The notes beneath the pieces were generated by a model. The model made no database searches. It was not told the DNA's origin and saw only the letters and a list, made by a program, of their open reading frames with translations. From assembly GCA_014706295.1 (NCBI GenBank), contig JACSVZ010000014.1:70883541-70947540 (forward strand): DNA of 64,000 nucleotides, given 5' to 3'. Source of the DNA: Lycocorax pyrrhopterus obiensis (taxonomy: Eukaryota; Chordata; Aves; Passeriformes; Paradisaeidae). The translations under genes and the position numbers were made by a program. Positions 41,644-53,029 of the stretch are shown in pieces. Positions within the stretch are counted from its first letter, which is position 1; every line of letters begins with the position of its first letter.

Positions 41644-44600
41644 CTGTGACAGAAAAGAAATATGTCAGTTCCTGCTGGACACTGAAAAACAACACCTGCT
41701 TGTCTTCTGATCAATGTTTTCCTCAGAAATGCAAGGCTGAGTTCTTGAAGCTTTTGGGTTTGTTCTTTGTGCTGTAGATAAGTGCCCACGTTTTTGAGTA
41801 CAAAATATATGTAGCCACAACCCTTGGCTGCCTCTCCACAAAGGAATCTCTCCCTAGCCCGGGATATTCTTGTTCCACTGTGCAGAACCACTCTCCTGTG
41901 AGCAGCAATCTCAACAAACATGCAGCTGGGAACAAAACAGCTGCCTGTCAGGCAGCAGAGTGCAACAGTTCTTAATGCTTCCATTAAGTTTCATCCTTCA
42001 ATGGAGAGATCAAAACCTGGTTGAAGAGCGGCAAAAATTGCAGTCACACATGGTTCAAATATTTGAAGACCCACTTAGTAACATCCTTCTCAAATTATGT
42101 CATTACCTGCCTCATGAAAGTTGCAAACTCCCCCTTCAGACAAGGCAGCAGTATTTACAAAAGGAGTGTTTTCAAGAACTACTGCAACATGTTGTACGCT
42201 GGTTTAGTTTGCCAATACTTACTTGAGTAGCATTGTCACAAAATGCTTTAGGATAATGAGTTTTATGTAAATCAGTGCTGAAATCATCTTGAAGAGGTCA
42301 TCCATGAAAGAATAACAGATGCAAATAAACCCAAGCAATTTTCTTTTTACAAAGCAAGAATCCTGATTAACTGTTTTTTTCCATATAGAAAACATATACA
42401 GTATTGCCATACATTACCCTTCTCTTGTATGGCTCAAGAACTTCTTTTGCTTCATCACACAGAGGGCATGGTTTCTAAAGGAAAACGTTCAGAGCAGGTT
42501 AAAGCATGCAGTAGAACACAGAAGCTGTTTGCACTGCGAAAAAACACACACAGACAGGAGCATTCCTTACTGCAAACGCAGGTTCCCTCCCCTGTACCAA
42601 GCACCCTGTCCTCGGGCTTTCTGAACCTTTACTTATCAGTGCAGCATGGGTGTAAAAAAAAAACCCAAACAAACTATCCAGCCACTGAATTTAATTATTT
42701 TTCATCTGCTATTCCATTTCTCATGGAGGAAATTAACAGTATTCTGAAAGCTGATCCAAGGGAATGGTCTGAAGGGTCCTGCAGAGACCCCTCGCTCTGG
42801 TCAGCCATGAATATTCAGAGCACTGTCGTCACCAAGTGAAGATATTTGCAGGTACCATTGCTGCTGGAGGAGGAATGAGAGAGTCACACAAGTAACTTCC
42901 AGCCTGTCTCAGACCAGGACACTTGGCTCAGCTCAAATGGGAAAAGAAGGCAATTTAAGATAACCCGTGTGGCTTTGGCTGGAAGAAATGAAGTAGGATC
43001 CTCCAACCCATAGAGCTGGAAGGAGAGCAACCTCCAGCAGGGAGAACTGGCAAGCAGCTGCAGTGTTTTGACCTTTGATGGGGTCAAAAAAACCCTCACA
43101 TTTTTGAAAACTCCCTCATTTTCCATTGCAGCTGAACACCTGAGTTCTGCTTATCACAGTCTGTAACTGAAGAAGCAACTCTCATGACAGCATGCTGCTC
43201 CAGTGCTTGCAACAGCAGAATTTGGCTATAATTCACATTGCAAAGTATATGGAGGTGAACATGATGGCTCTGCCCCTCTGCCCCAAAACACCTCCCACAG
43301 CTGGAAAAGACCTTCTCTTTCTCCCACTGAAAACTCTTCCTAGGGCTTGTTTAAACATGAAGCTAACATGAAACAGCTACCTTTTATTTGCTGCATTGAA
43401 TTACTTCGGATTAAACACTCTACTTTTATTCAGATCTCATCTAAATTGCCTTTCCCGTGGCACAGACAAGTCCTTGTGCTCTGAAAACCTGTGCAGGATA
43501 CTAAAGTGCTGTGTTCTTAATGGCTCTGGTTGCTTTTGGAGGGACTGGTCTAACAGACACTGGTGACTGAAAGGAATGACCCAGAACCCTGCACATCAGT
43601 TTTGTAACACACCAGGCTGCTGCCAGTGAAAAGAGGACACACTTGGTTCCTCTAGGCCTGTGGACAGCTTTCTAACATACCAGTCACACAAATGCTTTTG
43701 ACAAAGTAGGCTAACTTTTAGGAAAAAACCATGGTTTTACTCTCATGGCAAGCTCAGGCACTAGGTTGGTACTAGTTTAAAACTGAAAGTGAATTATTTT
43801 AATGAACAGTGAAAGCTTTTTTAAAAGTACATTTATATAAGCAGTTGTTGCACAAATGCTGGGGTTGTCATAGAAGGGGGCTGCAAGGGGAAACCTATTT
43901 GGTAGTTTCTATCAGCGTGCTGCAGAAGTCATAGCTCCCTTCTGCTTTTTCCTCCTCTTTTCTCCTCATTAGAAATAAGGAGGAGGCAAAAAAGGGGTTA
44001 ATTAGCATAGGCTAGCAGTGTGGATTAAGTTTTTTTTATAGTCTGCACTTTGCTTTGCAATTGCCAGTGAACATTTAAAGTTAACAGTAAACTATTTAGA
44101 GCCAAAAACACCTTCAACAAAAGGCCATTTTAGAGAACTGCTGGAAATCTGGTATTAGAAAATTTGATTTCACACAGTGCCTTACTAGTTAGGAATTTCA
44201 GGACACAAAGAGATTTTTTTTCCAATTATTTACTCAAAGGTAAGAGCATTATTCCCTACCCTACCGCATTTGAATTATGAATGAGTTGGGGCTGAACTGG
44301 GCAGGGGGAGAGAAAGCTGCAACTTCATAGTTATGATTATTAAATGGATGTTGACCTGTTATTTTTAACCTATTCATGTGTCACACAGTTTAAACCCTCC
44401 TGTATGGTTAGTGATGGTATGAACAAACATTCATTCAGCGCAGGAGGAGGAAATTATTTTAATCGTATTTAAAACCACCACACTGATGTCAGCACTCTCA
44501 GTGCTTTGTATCTGTAGTTATTCTCCTCTTGAAGGCTGCAACAACCACATAAATGCAGCATAACCCACCTTGTGCCATCCTTTATAAAACTGCAGAACTA

Positions 44601-45308
44601 TGCAGGTAATAATCAAAAACAATTCTTGGAATGTGACAGTCCATAAATGACCCTCCCTGCTCATCTCACCTGTTCTCTGAATACGCCTAGGAATCCTTCC
44701 TGTGTTTTATCTGTTGCCAACAAAGCAAAAAGAGGGTAAAACAAAACCTACTCTTCCCCCACGTGCTCCCAACATCATTTGGATACATTTTACAGTCTCA
44801 CAGGTGGTGCTGAAATTAAACACAGGCACTTTGAAGAGCCTGCTTTGGCTGTTGATACTTGTGCTTGGCAGATTACGTTTAACAATTCATCTCTTTTCTC
44901 CATTTTCAGGGTGAAACACTGGCAGCTGGACCAAATCTTCAACTAGTAAACGAACCATAGAGTCACTGAGGCAAAACTGTTCTGAAATGTTCATTGCCTG
45001 CTAATTCTTGCTTGCTACAATGAGAGCAGGACTGTGCTGCAAAGCCTGGTGTGCAGAAACCCACAAAGCAAAATGCTTTGAAGGGGGGGAAAAAAAAGGA
45101 AGGACAAGCCATTTAATCTGTGATTCCTGTGTACCAAAGCTGATAAACACACAGCCTCGCCCAGCTTTATTGTGTAAACAGTTCTTACCTTGGTGAATAA
45201 AGTCAACACTGGCTTATTCGCGCCGGCTGAGCAGAGTTGTCTCCCCAGAGGGCTGGGTGAATGCCTGGCTCGTGGCAGGGCTCTGCTCAGGAAACAGAGC
45301 ACCATCAT
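41464..45308 (-). CDS. C5orf63: C5orf63: glutaredoxin-like (DUF836) protein, three coding exons, complete
   Basis: Joining 45308-45189, 42474-42418 and 41643-41464 on the minus strand gives an open frame of 118 codons plus stop, close to the mammalian protein's length. The order is an N-terminal basic leader of about 30 residues, a first beta strand (PVLTLFTK), the redox motif PCPLCDEA, a helix, then the strand EVDITLPEN, the cis-proline segment DIPVFHLNG and a C-terminal helix. This is the thioredoxin/glutaredoxin fold of the DUF836 family, which includes yeast YDR286C. The CPLC motif suggests thiol redox activity, but the substrate is not established for this family. The arginine-rich, acid-poor leader could be a mitochondrial presequence; that is inference. 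Introns are 2,714 and 774 bp, both phase 0, with canonical GT/AG ends. The start is one of two tandem ATGs (45306-45308, 45303-45305). An in-frame ATG at 45348-45350 would add 14 residues. Confidence 0.95.
42418..42474 (-). other. C5orf63: C5orf63 second coding exon (redox-motif microexon)
   Basis: This 57-bp exon encodes 19 residues (KPCPLCDEAKEVLEPYKRR), including both motif cysteines. The acceptor is CTTTAG at 42475 and the donor is AGG|GTAATG, with GT at 42416-42417. Both ends are phase 0, so skipping it would keep the frame but remove the redox centre. Confidence 0.93.
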
Positions 45309-45309
45309 C
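45189..45309 (-). other. C5orf63: C5orf63 first coding exon
   Basis: It encodes the tandem-Met start, the basic leader and the PVLTLFTK strand. The donor reads AAG|GTAAGAAC, with GT at 45187-45188. A possible acceptor (pyrimidine-rich stretch then AACAG) ends at 45310, one base before the ATG pair. This fits a separate upstream 5' UTR exon. Without that acceptor the exon would continue upstream and the ATG at 45350 would be available. Confidence 0.9.
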
Positions 45310-48300
45310 CTGTTCAGGCAAGAGTGAAACGCTGAGTTGCTCTGTGCCAAGTTATAGCTCGTGAAATTTAATGTCAGGGTAAACGCGATGCTTCTGTCGC
45401 GGCTCTAAAATACACACAATCAAAACATTCTCCCAGGGTTTTTATGCTCACGGAATCAACACATTCATCAGGGAGATGGTTTGCTATGTGGCAGGCCAGA
45501 AACACTGTGCAGCTCAAAATCAACAGTTCCATCAAAAAAAAAAAAACTAACCAAAACCCAAGAAAACACCTATGTTTTGTTGTTGAAATGCCTCTTTTAA
45601 ATTCCCTAACACAAATGCTGACAGAAATGCACTACGCTGTTCCAGCTCCACAGATGCCAGCTGGAATTACATATTTAAAAATGCAAAGTGCTGTGCTTTG
45701 AACCTCTGTAATCTTGCTGCTGTGTTTGACATAGTCTACTTACCCGAATTATTCCATCAAAAAACTAATCTGCACCTAATCAGAATATTAATATAATGCG
45801 TTCTGCAGTGAGCACAAAGCTGCAGCCAAGACAGTTTAACTTGGTCATATTAAAAGCATTCACACTGCCCTGAGTCCTTCCTGCAGCAGCAGATTGATTG
45901 ATGGGTTTGTGATTCCTTTGAGAGAGTTTAAATAAGGTAAGTGTTATTGAAGGGTGCCATGCTGGAGCCTTGAAGTCACCTGTTCATAATAACATTCAAA
46001 ACAACACTGCTTCCTCCAAACTTTTGTCTTAATGTGACCTTCACAAGGCATTTCAGGACTGAGGGCCAAAAAATACCCAGAAGCCAAAGGGAGTCTGCAT
46101 GGTGATTATCAGCAGACCTGACATCTGATATCAGAATTTACACTGGCAAAATCAGATAAAATCGAATCTCTTTTACCCAAAGCCAAACTGCTTCTGCCCA
46201 GTTCCAGGCCTGACTTACCTGTAGCTCTATTATCTGAAGCTAAACACACAATGTTTTAAAAGTTTAAACGAAGTTTTAAACAGCTTAAGAGGTGAGCAGG
46301 ACCACATTGCAACCTTCTAAGCACAGTTTAGGACGTTCAGTAAAAAAGAGCCCAGTGCTCTTCTGCTTCACTGGATCTCTCAGTACTAATACCACAAAGC
46401 TGTTTTCAAAGAGGACAGTTTATCCAGCAAAACCACTACGGAAGAACACTGCAGTGGACTCTAAACTTTAATGCTGTATTTCTGAGCCACGACCACAAGG
46501 AAAATCGAATGGGTGACGGGGCACTGCTCCACCAATCTTCCTGCACAGCCAAAAGACAGCAGCTATTAGTAAGAGTCAGCTGCAGGGGCAGAGCAGTAAA
46601 CTTCCTGTCACTGAGCAGCGACTGGCACAGCACACGCTGCCAAAGGTCACAGTCCTTGGCAGCTGCTGCATTTGTTTCACTTAGCCAGGTGGAAATACAA
46701 GTGTCTGGGATTTTGCATGTTAAATATAAGAAGAAGCTCGAAACCTTCTGGAAAAATGCAGATCTGGATGACAGGGAGAGCCTCAGTCAGACGGGGAAAA
46801 TTTTTAAGTCCACAATAAACAGAAGTCCAGAACGGATGCAGTTTTGGCATAAAGTATTTGCAGCATGTCGGCCTGTTCACGTGCAAGGTAAAAATGGGAC
46901 CAAACAAAAATGTCTGCTTTTTGACAAGCTTTTCAGGAATGCTTTTGTTGCCAGCCTAGCAAGTCTTCCAAATGAGGAAGATGCTCTCAAATTGTTCTGT
47001 GGACAGCAGAATGAATAAAGCCCAGCTTTCCATAATGCACATTCTCCCTTCCACACACATATGTGCACAAAACAGCTCCAGTTCAGTGCTACATAACCCC
47101 TTCTTTTATCCCTCCATGCTCTGTTGTCCTGAGGACAATTACCAAAACATCAGCTGAAGGGGAATGAATAAAACAGTATCTGTACCTAAGCTTTGACACC
47201 CCACAGAAAGAAATCAGCCAGCAGTGCCTTAACTTCCTTACCAATTTTACATAATTACAAGCAATTCTTACCTTGGGAATTCAGCAGCAAATCTTCACTG
47301 ACCAGTACTGCTACTGAAGAAGGAAGCTGCTGTTTCCAGGGCTAGCAGTAAGACTGGCTGGATGCTTTTATAAATAACCTAAAGAAAACAGAGTTCTGTC
47401 TGTCTATTTATTCACCTAAAGTATAACAATACCAAAGACACTAAAATACATAAAACTTCCCATATGATTACTCTGGATCTCTCTCTAGACTACCCCCAAT
47501 TATAAAGATCTGCTTGAGGAAAAAAATGAACACATAAATGCAAAGAAGGATGCTTGCAAATTTGAGAAGTCACCTTCCCCTACAACACAACTCTACAGAT
47601 TTAGCAAATGATTCTTTTGAGTCTGGACTTGGCCCAAGCTCTTTTGCAAAGCCAAGTTGGACTCAATTTCTGTTAACAGAATTTCTATCTCCCAATAAAT
47701 CCTCATTTGCTGGAAAAGTAAGTTGTGACACTAAAACCATCCATTATTTAGACGAGATAATTATCTGTATAAACTTAATCTCTGCATCAATCAGGGAAAG
47801 ACAAGCATGGATAGTGGTTTTTTCTCCAAGTATTTACCTTTTAAGTAACAGCTGAAAGAGAATGGGGGAGAGCAAGGAGGTGCAAATATCAGAATGCACG
47901 TTGATGGCATTTAAAACACCAGTCTCCTGCTGCCCCTCATTCAAAACCAGCTATGGCCATCAAGGAAACTAAATTTTCTGGCAGCCTGCTTTTGATTACC
48001 TACCAAGGAAATGCTGAACAGGAAAAGAGGTGCCACAGCCACGGACCAAGGAGCCCACGTGAGTGGAGACAGCAGATCCTGCAGCTGTGGAGACCCCCAC
48101 ACAGCTTTTACCCCACCAGACGTTCAGAGGAGGCCTGCAAAACACAAGGAAATCTTTTTGCCCATGCACGTAACTCCAGAAGCCTTCCAGGGACAATCAG
48201 GTTCTTGCAACAACGCAATATTCAGAGATACCATCAGAAATACCAGCTCTACCTGTGGGGTGGTGCTATGTATCAATCAGTGCACGTTTCCATGCATTTT

Positions 48301-48439
48301 CTCCTCCAAAATACAGCAACCTGGGGCAAAAGTCTAAAATATCAAGATATTTCTGGAACTAATACATATCAATATTTATACAGAGCCAATAGAGGGTGGT
48401 ATTAATACATCATTAGATGCAGTATTGCTTTGGTGTATT
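45310..48439 (-). other. probable 5' intron of C5orf63
   Basis: No coding exon is seen. The 169-codon plus-strand frame at 46509-47018 has no recognised domain and is probably chance. The stretch contains the candidate small exon at 47275-47317. Confidence 0.55.
47275..47317 (-). other. candidate alternative non-coding exon of C5orf63
   Basis: On the minus strand a pyrimidine-rich stretch ending TTCTTCAG at 47318-47319 is followed by 43 bases and then a near-consensus donor CCCAAG|GTAAGAAT. It lies between the CpG promoter and the first coding exon. It has no useful coding potential. This is a splice-signal call only. Confidence 0.25.
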
Positions 48440-48985
48440 GTACTGATAATTATATTAATGATACTGTATATTATGTTAATATATTATGTGTATTATACTG
48501 TGCATTGTTATATTATGCATATATATTATGTATATGTGTAACATGCGTATTTTATATTAGTATTATATATTACACATATTTATACGAATATTTTAAGTGT
48601 ATACATACATATATACACACTTATACATATATATACTCATACATACACATATATTAACATATATTAACACATTAACATACTAAGATATATTAGATTATAT
48701 ATACGCATTAAATATATACACATTATATATATACGTTATATATATATTATATATACACACACATATGCATACACACATATATACACATGCACAAGGATGT
48801 ATGTCCACATTATACATATATATACCCGCATATATGTATAAATATATACTAAATACATAATAATATAGACTATACGTATATATACATATATGTATAATAT
48901 ATACATACAATATATATATGTGTGCGTATATATATAAAATATATATTAATATATAAAATATATTATATTTATAACACAATAAATA
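48440..48985. repeat. AT-rich low-complexity block (TA/TATACA microsatellite)
   Basis: About 550 bp is almost wholly A and T, with scattered ATATAC, TATATG and ACACAC runs and many short self-complementary TATATA stretches. In the gene model it lies in the first intron of C5orf63, immediately downstream of the CpG block. Confidence 0.9.
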
Positions 48986-49200
48986 TAGTTTAGTAAGAGT
49001 TTCAAACACTTCCATCCGGAAACTTTTGAGCTAAATGACCCAAGCACCGCCGGCGAGCCCAGCAGGGTACAGTGTATCCAGAGGCCTCCTCATTATCCCC
49101 CGCAACGAGCCAGCCCCACCGCTGATGCCGAGACTTCCAAACCTGTGACAACACCCTCCGCAGGGATAAGGAGCCCGGGTACCGCGCTGCGGAGCGGCCG

Positions 49201-49512
49201 CGGAGCCGCATCCCGGGGAGCCGCATCCCGGGGGGAGCCGCGTCCCGGGGGGAGCCGCATCTCGGGGAGAGCAGCATCCCGAGGAGAGCAGCATCCCGGG
49301 GAGAGCAGCATCCCGAGGAGAGCAGCATCCCGAGGAGAGCCGCGTCCCGAGGAGTCAAACCCCGAGGAGCCGCATCCCGGGGGGAGCCGCATCCCGGGGG
49401 AGCCGCATCCCGGGGGGAGCCGCGTCCCGGGGGAGCCGCATCCCGGGGGAGCCGCATCCCGGGGAGAGCAGCATCCCGAGGAGTCAAACCCCGAGGAGCC
49501 GCATCCCGGGGC
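49201..49512. repeat. GC-rich minisatellite, about 17-18 bp unit, about 18 copies
   Basis: The plus-strand unit is close to GAGCCGCATCCCGGGG. Variants are GCGTCCCGGGG and GCAGCATCCCGAGGA. A divergent unit, GAGTCAAACCCCGAG, occurs twice (near 49352 and 49480), about 128 bp apart and followed by the same next unit. This shows a higher-order duplication. Nearly every unit carries CpGs, and many carry CCCGGG. Long arginine/proline/glycine-rich reading frames cross it on both strands, but these are a by-product of the repeat. Confidence 0.92.
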
Positions 49513-49548
49513 AGCCGCTCGGTGTCGGGGTCCCCGTCCCGCACCCAC

Positions 49549-49690
49549 CTGCGGGAGCTCCGCCGGAACGCGCGGTCCGCGGGCGGGGCTGCGCCCGGCA
49601 GCGCCGGCTGTGACGTGACGGGCACGGGAAGGAAGCGACACGGGCTCGGGAAGCGCTCCCGGGGGCGGAGGGGGCGGCCGAGGTCCGCAA
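49549..49690 (-). promoter_or_regulatory. C5orf63: CpG-rich promoter and candidate non-coding exon 1 of C5orf63
   Basis: The segment is GC-rich with dense CpGs. It has GC boxes on the plus strand at 49581-49588 and 49661-49680, and a CRE-like TGACGTGA at 49611-49618. On the minus strand a good donor, GCAG|GTGGGT, has its GT at 49547-49548. There is no TATA box, as is usual for a CpG-island promoter. C5orf63 is the only nearby gene that could use a minus-strand transcript. The start site is not defined, and a bidirectional promoter with a plus-strand lncRNA is also possible. Confidence 0.5.
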
Positions 49691-49700
49691 GAGAAAGTAA

Positions 49701-49832
49701 AATTATTATTACTGTTGTTATTGTTATTATTACTACTATTATTGTTATTATTACTACTACTATTATTATTATTATCATTATCATCATCATCAACAACAAC
49801 AACAACAAAACAACCCAACAATAACAACAGCA
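49701..49832. repeat. imperfect ATT/ACT/ATC/AAC trinucleotide microsatellite
   Basis: Runs of TTATTATT and TACTACTA pass into ATCATCATC and then AACAACAAC. It begins just outside the GC-box cluster on the upstream side of the C5orf63 promoter. Confidence 0.9.
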
Positions 49833-49940
49833 ATATCACCACAAAGTTTTGTTAGTAAATTACAGACTCGGCGTGGTAAAGGGCGTGCGACTCCCTCAGC
49901 TACCACCTCATGCCAGGAGTGCATGGAGGTGGGGTTTGGA

Positions 49941-50170
49941 TAAAGGGGGAGGGTGAAAGGCGAGAGAGAAAAAAAAAAGGGAGGTTAAAGACGGGGAGAA
50001 AAAAGGGAGGGAGGGAGGAAGGAAGGAAGGAAGGAAGGAAGGAAGGAAGGAAGGAAGGAAGGAAGGAAGGAAAAGAGTAAAGAGAAATACAAAGGAAGAA
50101 GAGAGAAAACAAAAGAAAGACAAAGAAAAGTAAGAGGGAGGGAGAAAGAAAGGCAGGGAGGGAAAGAGTC
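49941..50170. repeat. polypurine tract with (GGAA)n core
   Basis: About 230 bp is nearly all purine on the plus strand. It contains about 14 perfect GGAA copies (around 50017-50072), flanked by GGGAGGGAGGG and AAAG-rich sequence. Such tracts can form triplex DNA. Clustered GGAA motifs can bind ETS-family factors. No function is shown here. Confidence 0.9.
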
Positions 50171-50662
50171 AGCCCAGGTGATGGGATGGCCAGGATCCTG
50201 GGGGCTTTGAGAATCTTTCGTGGTCTCATATGCCCTAGAGATCAACCTTTGGCTGTCACTTCACACCCACTCCTGTGCTGATGCTGCCTTTTATTTGTTG
50301 TGTCCTAGAACAAGGATGTTTGTCCCAGAAAAGTGCTGCCTCGCCTCCACATGGCCCCTTTCCCAGTCTCACGTCTTGCTTTTCCTCTCAGGCTCCGCAC
50401 GGCCAGCACCAGCACTGCTCCAGTTTCCCCACCAGAGCACAATCCTGGCCAGCAGCCCCCCCACCTCCCTCGCTCCATGCCCTCCATTATGTACCAGAAA
50501 GTGGGCAGCAGCCTCAAAATCTTCTCCTCCATCCTCCTGCAACACAGACTTTGGGCATGCACTCAGGCGGACAAAGGAATACCTCTAGAGATAATGGGAA
50601 AAATCCACATTATTGGAGGGTATCATGAGAGCACAAAAGGGTCACAACAATGAAAGCACACA

Positions 50663-50765
50663 GGGAAAGAGCTGGGCTTATTTAGTCTAGAGATGACTGA
50701 GACGGGATCTCATTAGTGCACATAAATATCGCCAAGGCAGGTGCCAAGAGGATGCTCTTGGTGGT
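50663..50765 (+). mobile_element. older CR1 LINE fragment
   Basis: GGAAAGAGCTGGGCTTATTT, AGTCTAGAGATGACTGAGA and GGGATCTCATTAGTGCA resemble the CR1 segment that normally reads as a 'GGAGAAGAGGAGGCTGAGGGGAG'-like block. Divergence is high, so this is an old copy. The 3' end is missing. Confidence 0.65.
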
Positions 50766-52246
50766 CTGTTGGACTACTCTGAGGTGTTTCAGTTGTTAGG
50801 TGTGCTCATTTTCCTTTCTCCAGAGAAGTTTTAAATAAAGAAATAGCAAGTGTTCACTGCTGGGCAACCAAAGCTGCAGGCTCATGTGCTTTTAGTGCCT
50901 GTATTTCTGTCAGGATTTTGGTTTTGATGTCAGTAGTTGTCCCTAGGTGGAGAGTGGCAGGCAAATATTTTGGATACATGCTCAAGTCAGCTTTCCTTCT
51001 TGATCTGTGCTTTGAGAAGCACAACAGCATGCAGGGGGAAGGCTCTCCAGGAGAGCAATCCTACCCTGCTGATGTGACACATGTAATTAACCAGCATTTA
51101 AATTAACATGAGGGACAGCCAGCTCGGGATCCTAGTGACTCCTTTTCAGCCACTGTCTTAATCCCTGCTGTCGAACAGAGATGTAACGTTGGCAGGCTGA
51201 CACTGGCTGCTCACGTTGTCCCAACACCAGAAAATCCAGCGTCAGGCTTTGGCGTTTGGCACCGGTACAGGACAGCCCTGACAAGCCTCGCACAGGGGAA
51301 TTGCTGAGCTGGCTCTCACCTGGCTTCTGCTCTCTGAGAAAGGGTGGGAGGAACACGTTCAGAGAGAGGGCAGAGACAGGCTGGAAAGCAGGCTTAAGTG
51401 AAGAGATCAGCATGCTCATGACACCTCAGGTCTCAGATTAATTTTATCCCCCTCGCTTCCAAAGCAAGTCTAGCCTTTTCTGGGACAGGTGTCTGAAATT
51501 CCCAGAGGAACCCGGAGGAGACAGGCACACAGTTCCCCAAACTGGTCAGTTTATTTAAACAGAATTGCTGCTGAAGCCAAGAAGTGATCTGGCTGTGTTC
51601 CTTCCCTGGTTTCAGTAGGATTGTCATGTTGCCTAGCACAGTTCAATTAGCCGAATCACTGACTGGGCCTGGCAATTCAGAATTTACTTGCACTGCCACA
51701 TGTGTTTATTTGTTGTGCATCCAGGTGTACCTGGCGTGGACTGGTTTCCCTCTCAGATTGGGTGAAATATAATATATAAGTATAATATGGTATAAGTATG
51801 TAAAAAAAAAAGTTGAAAAAGAAGGGAAAAAAAAGGAAAAAAAAAGGGAAAAGAAGAATGAGGTTTTTTTACGTTACAAACATCTGCTTTGCAATCAACC
51901 AGTTTTGTTTTGGCAGGTTTTTGATACACTACTGTAGATATCTCAGCACAAAATTAGCTTTGGTTTTAATCCAGTATTCATGACGTGAATCTTCTTAATC
52001 TTCATAGTGACAGATGCACAAAGAATTATTACTTGGAGCATGTCTCACTATTGCCGTGCTTAGGAATGAGACGGATTGCTGTGAAGTTTGATATTTAAAA
52101 ATGTGTTCCGAGATCTGAAAGAAGTGCAACTCCATGCTATTTTTCATTATGGCACATAGGATTTCTTTAAATTTCAAGGGTAGTTATGACTCAATGGTTA
52201 AATTTGCTGCCTAGGTACCACGCTACGACGCACAAGCCTTCCTCTG

Positions 52247-52268
52247 TTTTTTTTTTTTTTTTTTTTTT
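52247..52268 (+). repeat. poly-T run, 22 bases
   Basis: Pure T22, followed by AAATATATTTC. It lies about 130 bp before the head-to-head CR1 pair and is not part of it. Confidence 0.95.
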
Positions 52269-52400
52269 AAATATATTTCTTAAATAAACTGTGGACATGG
52301 TTTCACAATCTGAACGAAAAGAACTCGTGCTCTGATGGATTACATTCCATTAGGTTCTCTTCCAGATTTCTGTTTTATTTTCCTATATTATTTTGACTTA

Positions 52401-52680
52401 GAATCACCAAATCATAGGATGGTTTGGGTTGGAAGGGATATTCAAGATCATCCAGTGCCACCCCTGCCATGGCAGGGACACCTTCCACTGTCCCAGGCTG
52501 CTCCAAGCCCCAGTGTCCAACCTGGCCTTGGGCACTTCCAGGGATCCAGGGGCAGCCACAGCTGCTCTGGGCACCCTGTGCCAGGGCCTGCCCACCCTCC
52601 CAGGGAAGACCTTCTTCCTAATAACTGGTTTAAATCTATCCTTCTTCAGCTTAAAGTTATTCCACACCTCAAATCCTGGG
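52401..52680 (-). mobile_element. CR1 LINE 3' fragment, head-to-head with the next copy
   Basis: The reverse complement reads TTTAAGCTGAAGAAGGATAG, TATTAGGAAGAAGG, CCTGGCACAGGGTGCCCAG and TTCCAACCCAAACCATCC, and ends with ATTTGGTGATTC. This is a standard avian CR1 3' end. Its 5' truncation point is near 52680, where a plus-strand CR1 begins. Confidence 0.92.
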
Positions 52681-52683
52681 GTC

Positions 52684-53029
52684 AGGTTTGAGCACCTCAT
52701 TCCAAGGAGGACATGGAGAGGCTGGAGCGTGTCCAGAGAAGGGAACGGAGCTGGGGAAGGGTCTGGAGCCCCAGGAGAGGCTGAGGGAGCTGGGAAAGGG
52801 GCTCAGCCTGGAGCAAAGGAGGCTCAGGGGGGACCTTGTGGCTCTGCACAACTCCCTGACAGGAGGGGGCAGCCGGGGGGGGTCGGGCTCTGCTCCCAGG
52901 GAACAGGGACAGGAGGAGAGGGAACGGCCTCAGGCTGGGCCAGGGGAGGTTTAGGGCATTAGGTTTGGATATGAGGAAAAAACTCGTCACTGAAAGGATG
53001 ATAAAGCATTGGAACAGGCTGCCCAGGGG
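52684..53029 (+). mobile_element. CR1 LINE internal fragment, plus strand
   Basis: It starts near GGTTTGAGCACCTC and runs through GAGAGGCTGGAGCGTGTCC, AGGAGAGGCTGAGGGAGCTG, GGAGGTTTAGGGCATTAGG and ACTGAAAGGATG, to GGAACAGGCTGCCCAGGGG, where it stops. The 3' terminus is absent. It overlaps the neighbouring minus-strand copy by only about 90 bp of element coordinate. Confidence 0.9.

Noticed and set aside
46509..47018. A 169-codon plus-strand frame within the C5orf63 intron
   Set aside because: No recognisable domain, no clear promoter, and the sequence looks like chance coding in moderately GC DNA.
48430..48657. Tyr/Ile-rich frame resembling a membrane peptide
   Set aside because: It is translated from the TA-rich low-complexity block. 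Similar frames occur there on both strands.
49002..49842. Minus-strand frames of 249 and 268 codons rich in Arg, Pro, Gly and Asp
   Set aside because: They run through the GC minisatellite and the ATT/AAC microsatellite. The periodic peptide follows from the 17-18 bp unit, and two overlapping frames look equally good.
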